In this document: positions 14,282-18,425 of the stretch, in pieces
Numbering within the stretch: position 1 is the stretch's first letter
Layout of the letters: each line of letters starts with the position of its first letter
Origin: Candidatus Bipolaricaulota bacterium
Lineage (GTDB): Bacteria; Bipolaricaulota; Bipolaricaulia; Bipolaricaulales; Bipolaricaulaceae
Direction: 5' to 3'
Length of the DNA: 18,425 nt
Assembly (NCBI GenBank): GCA_015661965.1
Contig: DQVA01000036.1
Location: 1-18,425, forward strand
Made by a program: the position numbers and the translations under genes
The notes under the pieces: model-generated
Seen by the model: only the letters and a program-made list of their open reading frames with translations
Databases searched by the model: none
Told to the model about the DNA's origin: nothing

Positions 14282-14368
14282 TGGTGGAGGGGGAGGGATT
14301 CGAACCCCCGAAGGCCGCAAGCCGCCGGGTTTACAGCCCGGTGCGTTTGACCGCTTCGCTACCCCTCC
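14282..14368 (-). tRNA. trnY: tRNA-Tyr (GUA anticodon)
   Basis: A class II tRNA with a long variable arm. The acceptor is GGAGGGG/CCCCTCC, the anticodon loop CTGTAAA gives GUA, the T arm is GGGGGTTCGAATCCCTC, the discriminator is A and the CCA end is encoded (14284-14282). It lies between the two Thr tRNAs, as tyrU does in E. coli. Confidence 0.96.
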
Positions 14369-14379
14369 ACGACACCCCC

Positions 14380-14424
14380 CGAAGGCCGCTGCCTTCGTGG
14401 GACCCCGCTATTTTACGGGGTCCC
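14380..14424. other. Two tandem perfect hairpins between tRNA-Thr(UGU) and tRNA-Tyr
   Basis: GGGACCCCG pairs with CGGGGTCCC (14399-14407 with 14416-14424, 9 bp, AT-rich loop CTATTTTA). Next to it CGAAGGC pairs with GCCTTCG (14380-14386 with 14391-14397, 7 bp, loop CGCT). They fill the 79-base tRNA spacer. No U-tract follows on the transcribed strand. A role in precursor processing is likely. Confidence 0.6.
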
Positions 14425-14447
14425 CGGAGAACTGCCAGGGGCCTGTG

Positions 14448-14520
14448 AGCCAGTGGCCCGACTCGAACGGGCAACCCTCCGCTTACAAGGCGGATGCTCT
14501 ACCACTTGAGCTACACTGGC
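14448..14520 (-). tRNA. trnT: tRNA-Thr (UGU anticodon)
   Basis: The acceptor GCCAGTG pairs with CACTGGC, the D arm is GCTC/GAGC, and the anticodon stem TCCGC/GCGGA surrounds loop CTTGTAA (UGU). The T arm is GCCCGTTCGAGTCGGGC and the discriminator is T. Unlike the other three tRNAs here, CCA is not encoded (CAC follows). It starts 15 bases after the yjbQ-type gene's stop and corresponds to thrU of E. coli. Confidence 0.96.
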
Positions 14521-14532
14521 TGGACAAATCGA

Positions 14533-14561
14533 ATTCTAGTCCCGCACCCCAGGGGCATCAA
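14533..14561 (-). promoter_or_regulatory. Putative promoter of the tRNA-tuf operon, inside the end of the YjbQ-family gene
   Basis: On the minus strand TTGATG (14561-14556, 4/6) and TAGAAT (14538-14533, 5/6) are 17 bases apart. The first three bases of the -10 are the stop codon of the upstream gene. The predicted start near 14526 lies about six bases before tRNA-Thr(UGU), giving a very short 5' leader suitable for a tRNA operon. Confidence 0.6.
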
Positions 14562-14955
14562 CTGAAAGGGGGTAGACCCATACCGAGCGGGTGCGGGGGC
14601 CGTCGAACTCGCACAGGTACACGCCCTGCCAGGTGCCCAGGGCGAGCCGCCCCCCCTCCACCGGCAGCAGCAGCGACGGCCCAAGCAGGGTGGCCAGTAG
14701 GTGAGCAGGGGAATTCCCCTCGCCGTGCCGGAACGGGATGCGTGGTACCAGGGCGGTCAGGGCGCGGGATACGTCGGCCCGCACGTCCGGATCGGCGACC
14801 TCGTTCACGGCAAGGGCACAGGTGGTATGGGGGCAGTAGAGGAGCACGGCCCCCTCCCTCAGCCCCAGGCCCACCAGCGCTTCCTGGACCCGGGGGGTGA
14901 TGTCCAGGACCTCCTGGGCGGCACGGGTACGCACCTGGAAGGTGCCTCGGTTCAT
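14536..14955 (-). CDS. YjbQ/UPF0047 family protein
   Basis: A 139-residue protein with all UPF0047 landmarks: YCPHTTCALAVNEVADPDVRAD (40-61), HGEGNSPAHL (77-86), LPVEGGRLALGTWQG and CEFDGPR (115-121). H43, H77 and H85 are the likely metal ligands. E. coli YjbQ has weak thiamine-phosphate synthase activity, but the physiological role of the family is unsettled, so no function is assigned. The ATG at 14955 overlaps the stop of the CBS-domain gene as ATGA, with GGAGGAGG upstream inside that gene. It is the last protein gene before the tRNA cluster, and its stop codon forms part of the tRNA promoter. Confidence 0.93.
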   Translation of the reverse strand: MNRGTFQVRTRAAQEVLDITPRVQEALVGLGLREGAVLLYCPHTTCALAVNEVADPDVRADVSRALTALVPRIPFRHGEGNSPAHLLATLLGPSLLLPVEGGRLALGTWQGVYLCEFDGPRTRSVWVYPLSVDAPGVRD

Positions 14956-15509
14956 CCCAGGGCCTCCTCCAGCTCATGCAGGAGCTTCTCCTTGTCCTGG
15001 AGCCCCTGCACATGGATGACGACCTCCCCTTGCCCGCCCCGGATCACCGCCACCAGCGTAAGTCCGTGCTGCTCCAGCACCTCCAGGGCCCGGTACACCT
15101 CCCCGGGCTGGGAGAGCTTGACCCGGATCCGGGTCCCCTCCTCCCCGAAGCCGGCCATCTCCGCCAGGGCCTTAAGCACCCCGCCCCGGGTGATCACCCC
15201 CACCAGCCGCCCCTCCTCCACCACCGGCAAGAGCAGGTGACGCTCCCCCAGCAGCACCACTGCCCGCTCCATGGGATCGTCCGGGGACAGGGTCACCGTG
15301 GGGGCGGCGGCCAGCTTCCCGGTGGGCAGGGCGGGGTTGGGGGCGGCGGAGATGGCCTTCCGGGTGAGAAACCCCACCAGCCGCCCCTCCCCATCCACCA
15401 CGTATACGATGGCTAGACCCAGCTGTTCCGCGAGTTTCCCCGCCTCCTCCACCGGGGCCTCCGCCCGGATGGTGGGAGGGTCGGCCAGCATCCACTCGCT
15501 AACCCGCAT
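14952..15509 (-). CDS. CBS-domain pair protein with C-terminal ACT-like domain (AcuB-like)
   Basis: A 185-residue protein with two CBS domains. CBS1 covers about 1-55 (VSEWMLADPPTI to LVGFLTRKAIS) and CBS2 about 64-118 (LAAAPTVTLSPDDP to RLVGVITRGGVLKAL). A C-terminal stretch from 125 (TRIRVKLSQPGEVYRALEVL) has the pattern of an ACT regulatory domain. CBS pairs commonly bind adenosine nucleotides and ACT domains bind amino acids, so it is probably a small-molecule sensor. The ligand and target are unknown. The ATG at 15509 overlaps the 3' end of the EF-G-like gene by 11 bases, with only AAAAGG upstream, so coupling is likely. It resembles AcuB by architecture only; no acuA or acuC is nearby. 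Confidence 0.85.
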   Translation of the reverse strand: MRVSEWMLADPPTIRAEAPVEEAGKLAEQLGLAIVYVVDGEGRLVGFLTRKAISAAPNPALPTGKLAAAPTVTLSPDDPMERAVVLLGERHLLLPVVEEGRLVGVITRGGVLKALAEMAGFGEEGTRIRVKLSQPGEVYRALEVLEQHGLTLVAVIRGGQGEVVIHVQGLQDKEKLLHELEEALG

Positions 15510-17463
15510 CCTTTTCGGCCTTGGCCTGCGCCACCACCTTCTCCTGGATCTGGGCCGGCACGTAATCGTAGCGCACGAACTCCATCTGGAACGTGGCCCG
15601 CCCCTGGGTGAGGGACTTGAGGTCCAGGGCGTAGGACATCACCTCGGCCAGGGGGACCTCGGCCTTGATCACCGTTTTTCCGCCCTGGGACTCCATGCCC
15701 AGGATACGGCCCCGGCGGGAGTTGAGGTCGGAGATGATGTCGCCGGTGAACGCCTCGGGGGTGGTCACCGATAGGGCCATGATTGGCTCAAGCAGGGTGG
15801 GCTCCGCCTGCTGGGCCGCCAGCTTGAAGCACTCCCGGGCGGCGATCTTGAAGGAAAGCTCGGAGGAATCCACCGGGTGGTACTGGCCGTAGAACACGGC
15901 CGCCTTCACATCCACCACCGGGTAGCCGGCCAGGATCCCCTCCTGCATGGCCTCCCGTACCCCCTTCTCCACCCCGGGGATGAACTGGCCTGGGATCACT
16001 CCCCCTTTTGTCTCGTCGGCGAACTCGAACCCCGCCCCCCGCGGCAGGGGCTCGATCCTGAGATGCACCTCGCCGAACTGGCCCCGGCCACCGGTCTGTT
16101 TCTTGTGCCGGTACTGGGCCTGGGCGGTCTTGCGGATCGTCTCCCGGTACGGGATCTTGGGCACCCGGAACTCCACCTCCACCTGATAGCGGGTGCGCAA
16201 CCTTTCGGCCAACACATCCAGCTGCACGTCGCCCATGCCCGACAGGATCGCCTCTTTTGTCACCGGGTCCCGCTGGAAGTCCAACGTGGCCTTGGTGGCC
16301 ACCAGGTCCCTCAGGACCATGCTCATCTTCTCATCGTCGGCCTGGGATTTGGGCACGATGGCCCGGGAGAACACCGGTTTGGGGAACGGGATCTCGGGGA
16401 GCGGTTCCTGATCGCCCGAGGCGGCCAGGGTGTCCCCGAGAGCGATGCCGTCGAGTTTGCCCAGCGCCACCACCTCGCCCAGCTCTGCGGCCCCGGATTT
16501 CGCGAGCTTGGTGCCGGTGAAGGCGTACACATCCCGCACCTGGACCTTCTCCCCACTGCGCAAGTTCACCAGGGAATCGCCCTCGGCCACCTTCCCCCCC
16601 AGCACCCGCACGTAAGCCAGCTTCCCGAGGTAGGGATCGATGGCCAAAGTGAACACCCGCAGCTTCGTTTTGTCCTCCCCGCTGGGCTCGGGGGACAGGG
16701 CGAGCAGGGCCTCCAGGAGCTCCTCCAGTCCCTGGCCGGTCTGGGCCGAGCCCCACAGGACAGGCACGATGCCACCCTCGGCCACCCCGGTCCGGAGGGC
16801 GCGCGCGATCTCCTCCGGGGCCAGGGGCTCATCGGCGAGCACCTTCTCCACCAGGGCGTCGTCGAAGGTGGCCACCTCCTCCAGGAGCTCACCCCGCAGC
16901 TCCTCGGCACGGGACTTGACCTGGTCGGGGACCTCGGCCTTCCCTTGGCAGGCCACCGGCCTCGCCGTAAGCAGGTCATAAAGCCCCAGGAACGCCTCGC
17001 CGTCTCGGATCGGCAGCTGCAGTGGCCAAAGCTTGCCGCCCAGGGCGTCACGCAGCTCGGAGAGGGCCTTGTCTGGGTCCACGTTGGGCTTGTCCAACAT
17101 GTTCACAAACACCAGCGCCGGCTTCCCGAGCCGGGCCCGGATCTCCCACGCCTGTTCGGTGACCACCTCCACCGGCTTCTCCGCGTTGGCCACCAACACC
17201 ACCAGGTCGGAGGCGTCCACGGCCTTGTAGATCTCCTCCACGAACTCGCCCAACCCAGGGGTCACCAGCAAATTGAGCTTGGTCCCCTTCCACTCACAGG
17301 CCCCGATGGAGAGGTCGATGGAGTAACCGCGCCGCTTCTCCTCCGGGGACTGGTCGAATGCGATCTCACCTTTGACCCCTGCTTTGGCGAGCAGGGCCCC
17401 GGCCAGAGCGGTCTTTCCGGAACCGGAGTGACCGACGAAACTGACAGTACGTGCCTTCGCCAT
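15499..17463 (-). CDS. EF-G-like translational GTPase paralogue (EF-G-2 type)
   Basis: A 654-residue protein with the EF-G domain order. The G domain occupies about 1-260, then come domains II and III (DLVATKATLDFQRDPVTKEA, GMGDVQLDVLAERL). Domain IV is at about 450-565 (TGGRGQFGEVHL, GGVIPGQFIPGVEKGVREAM) and domain V follows (ISDLNSRRGRILGMES). It is not the housekeeping fusA. Its P loop is GHSGSGKT (11-18) instead of GHIDAGKT, as in Thermus EF-G-2. The G3 Asp is Val (V67-TPG), and G4 reads NMLD (121-124). GTP hydrolysis may be reduced or different. ATG 17463 is chosen because GAGGTGAT precedes it and the only good promoter lies upstream at 17501-17529, which rules out the longer frame from 17529. 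It heads the overlapping EF-G-like/CBS/YjbQ operon. Confidence 0.9.
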   Translation of the reverse strand: MAKARTVSFVGHSGSGKTALAGALLAKAGVKGEIAFDQSPEEKRRGYSIDLSIGACEWKGTKLNLLVTPGLGEFVEEIYKAVDASDLVVLVANAEKPVEVVTEQAWEIRARLGKPALVFVNMLDKPNVDPDKALSELRDALGGKLWPLQLPIRDGEAFLGLYDLLTARPVACQGKAEVPDQVKSRAEELRGELLEEVATFDDALVEKVLADEPLAPEEIARALRTGVAEGGIVPVLWGSAQTGQGLEELLEALLALSPEPSGEDKTKLRVFTLAIDPYLGKLAYVRVLGGKVAEGDSLVNLRSGEKVQVRDVYAFTGTKLAKSGAAELGEVVALGKLDGIALGDTLAASGDQEPLPEIPFPKPVFSRAIVPKSQADDEKMSMVLRDLVATKATLDFQRDPVTKEAILSGMGDVQLDVLAERLRTRYQVEVEFRVPKIPYRETIRKTAQAQYRHKKQTGGRGQFGEVHLRIEPLPRGAGFEFADETKGGVIPGQFIPGVEKGVREAMQEGILAGYPVVDVKAAVFYGQYHPVDSSELSFKIAARECFKLAAQQAEPTLLEPIMALSVTTPEAFTGDIISDLNSRRGRILGMESQGGKTVIKAEVPLAEVMSYALDLKSLTQGRATFQMEFVRYDYVPAQIQEKVVAQAKAEKDAG

Positions 17464-17479
17464 CCAGATCACCTCGAGG

Positions 17480-17508
17480 TTGCCTGCAGAATGCCGATGG
17501 AGTATATC
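17480..17508 (+). promoter_or_regulatory. Putative promoter of the DUF47 gene
   Basis: TTGCCT (17480-17485) and TATATC (17503-17508) are separated by 17 bases, each 4/6 to the sigma-70 consensus. The predicted start near 17515 gives a leader of about 25 bases with AGGAGG (17531-17536) before the ATG at 17541. The -10 overlaps that of the opposite promoter. Confidence 0.45.
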
Positions 17509-17529
17509 GTGACGGGTAAGGTCCGGCAA
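17501..17529 (-). promoter_or_regulatory. Putative promoter of the EF-G-like/CBS/YjbQ operon
   Basis: On the minus strand TTGCCG (17529-17524, 4/6) and TATACT (17506-17501, 5/6) are 17 bases apart. The predicted start near 17494 leaves about 30 bases before ATG 17463, including its GAGGTGAT ribosome-binding site. Confidence 0.6.
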
Positions 17530-17540
17530 AAGGAGGGGGC

Positions 17541-18188
17541 ATGCCGTTTAGGACGGGTGGCGATCAGGCCGTGAGGGAGCTGTTGCTGGAGCACCTTGGA
17601 AAGGTCCGGGCTACGGTGGAGACGATGGCGGAGGGGGTCAATGCCTTACTGGCCGGGAGGCCTCAAGAGGAGCTGGCGGTGCTGGCCCGGGAAACCCACC
17701 TGCGGGAGGGGCAGGCCGACGCCGTGCGGCGGGAGGCGGAACAAGCCCTGGTGCGGGGGGCCCTGGTCGCCGGCCGCCGCCGCACCCTGCTCACCCTGAT
17801 CGACGGGACGGACCGGTTGGCCAACGCCGCCGAGGCGGTGATGGACTACGTCACCTTGCAAGGGGTGAACATCCCGGAACTCCTCCATCCCCTGGTGGCT
17901 GAGATCGTGGCGGTAACCCAGGCCCAACTGCAGGACGTGCAGGCTTGTGTGGCGGCGCTCCTGGCCGGGTCCGCGGAGGCCGAACGCCTCGCCGAAGCGG
18001 TCGAGCACGCCGAAGGCCGGGTGGACGACCTGGAACGCCGGGCCCTCACCCGCCTGTTCGCCACGGATCTCCCCTTGGCGGAGAAGCTGTTGATCCGGGA
18101 TTTCCTCGCGATGCTCGTGGAGATATCGGACCGGGCCGAGGACCTGATCGATCTGGTGCTGATCGTCCTGGCAGCCCGGCCCGAGTGA
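17541..18188 (+). CDS. DUF47 / PhoU-like family protein
   Basis: A 215-residue all-helical protein with the charged, heptad-like composition of the DUF47 family (TIGR00153; PhoU-like). Matching segments are LLLEHLGKVRATVETMAEGV, LTLIDGTDRLANAAEAVMDY (about 85-104) and the C-terminal LLIRDFLAMLVEISDRAEDLIDLVLIVLA. Homologues are often encoded next to Pit-type phosphate transporters and are thought to regulate them, but no pit gene is visible here. It is cytoplasmic by sequence. The ATG at 17541 has AGGAGG four bases upstream. It is divergent from the EF-G-like gene and followed after ten bases by a putative exported phosphatase-like gene. A link to phosphate metabolism is plausible but inferred. 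Confidence 0.85.
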   Translation: MPFRTGGDQAVRELLLEHLGKVRATVETMAEGVNALLAGRPQEELAVLARETHLREGQADAVRREAEQALVRGALVAGRRRTLLTLIDGTDRLANAAEAVMDYVTLQGVNIPELLHPLVAEIVAVTQAQLQDVQACVAALLAGSAEAERLAEAVEHAEGRVDDLERRALTRLFATDLPLAEKLLIRDFLAMLVEISDRAEDLIDLVLIVLAARPE

Positions 18189-18198
18189 GGAGGGAAGG

Positions 18199-18425
18199 AT
18201 GAGCGAATTGTTTTCCAATCCAAAGCCGGCTTTTCTGATCCTGGTGGCCTTGTTTCTGGTCGCCGCTCTGGCCCTGCAGGGGGGGCGGGAGATCTCCGTT
18301 CCCTGGACCGCCTTGGGACCCTGGGCCAGCCCCCTGTCCCCAGACCAGGCGGTGGTTACCTGGTGGGGGGAGGAGATCAAGGGCACGGTGGAATACGGGC
18401 CAGCGGCTATCTACGAGGGGACGGG
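18199..18425 (+). CDS. Exported or membrane-anchored protein with purple-acid-phosphatase-like N-terminal domain; 3' end outside window
   Basis: The frame opens at an ATG at 18199, preceded by GAGGAGGGAAGG, and runs off the window after 75 full codons. Residues 1-8 are polar. Residues 9-27 (KPAFLILVALFLVAALALQ) form a single hydrophobic helix, a signal peptide or N-terminal anchor. The following PLSPDQAVVTWWGEEIKGTV-EYG resembles the start of the fibronectin-III-like domain that precedes the metallophosphoesterase domain in purple acid phosphatases (known pattern: V-V-S/T-W ... V-x-YG). No catalytic residue lies inside the window, so the enzymatic call is tentative. It probably forms an operon with the DUF47 gene. 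Confidence 0.6.
   Translation, partial: MSELFSNPKPAFLILVALFLVAALALQGGREISVPWTALGPWASPLSPDQAVVTWWGEEIKGTVEYGPAAIYEGT

Noticed and set aside
17464..17529. 22-residue N-terminal extension of the EF-G-like protein
   Set aside because: These codons cover the predicted promoter and ribosome-binding site; the conserved protein starts at MAKARTVSF with GAGGTGAT upstream.
15877..17574. Plus-strand open frame of 565 codons opposite the EF-G-like gene
   Set aside because: It is a mirror of a conserved GTPase and crosses the divergent promoter region; the product has no family features.

Overview
The window is a GC-rich bacterial chromosome segment dominated by core information-processing genes. Its centre is a single minus-strand run of about 12 kb, from 17463 down to 5286. 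In transcription order it holds an EF-G-like GTPase, a CBS-ACT protein, a YjbQ-family protein, tRNA-Thr(UGU), tRNA-Tyr(GUA), tRNA-Thr(GGU), tuf, rpmG, tRNA-Trp(CCA), secE, nusG, rplK, rplA, rplJ, rplL, rpoB and a Nudix hydrolase. The tRNA-Thr/Tyr/Thr-tuf-secE-nusG-rplKAJL-rpoB order is the ancient arrangement also seen in E. coli (thrU-tyrU-glyT-thrT-tufB-secE-nusG-rplKAJL-rpoBC), here without a tRNA-Gly. A striking difference is that rpoC does not follow rpoB.

The left part (1-5289) holds priA (cut by the window edge), a metallo-beta-lactamase-fold hydrolase and an ArsB/NhaD-type permease as one overlapping minus-strand operon. Divergent from it is a Kef/CPA-type cation:proton antiporter on the plus strand, whose stop codon overlaps that of the Nudix gene. 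The right end (17541-18425) has a plus-strand DUF47/PhoU-like gene followed by the start of an exported or membrane-anchored protein with a purple-acid-phosphatase-like N-terminal region. Both of these are divergent from the EF-G-like gene.

The lineage cannot be fixed from the sequence alone. High GC, a NusG carrying a large Thermotoga-type domain inside its NGN domain, a short RpoB (about 1105 residues) and very compact operons suggest a deep-branching, possibly thermophilic bacterium. A Bipolaricaulota/Acetothermia-like or Thermotoga-allied lineage is a low-confidence guess.

I see no mobile element, CRISPR array, defence locus or novel multi-gene system. The unusual signals lie inside familiar genes and their control regions. 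They are a divergent switch I in EF-Tu, a shortened fork-loop-2 segment in RpoB, an 11-residue repeated L12-binding helix in L10, a hairpin between the Shine-Dalgarno and start of rpoB, a promoter whose -10 box contains the yjbQ stop codon, a structured leader before tRNA-Trp, a possible leaderless permease mRNA, and divergent promoters with overlapping -10 boxes.
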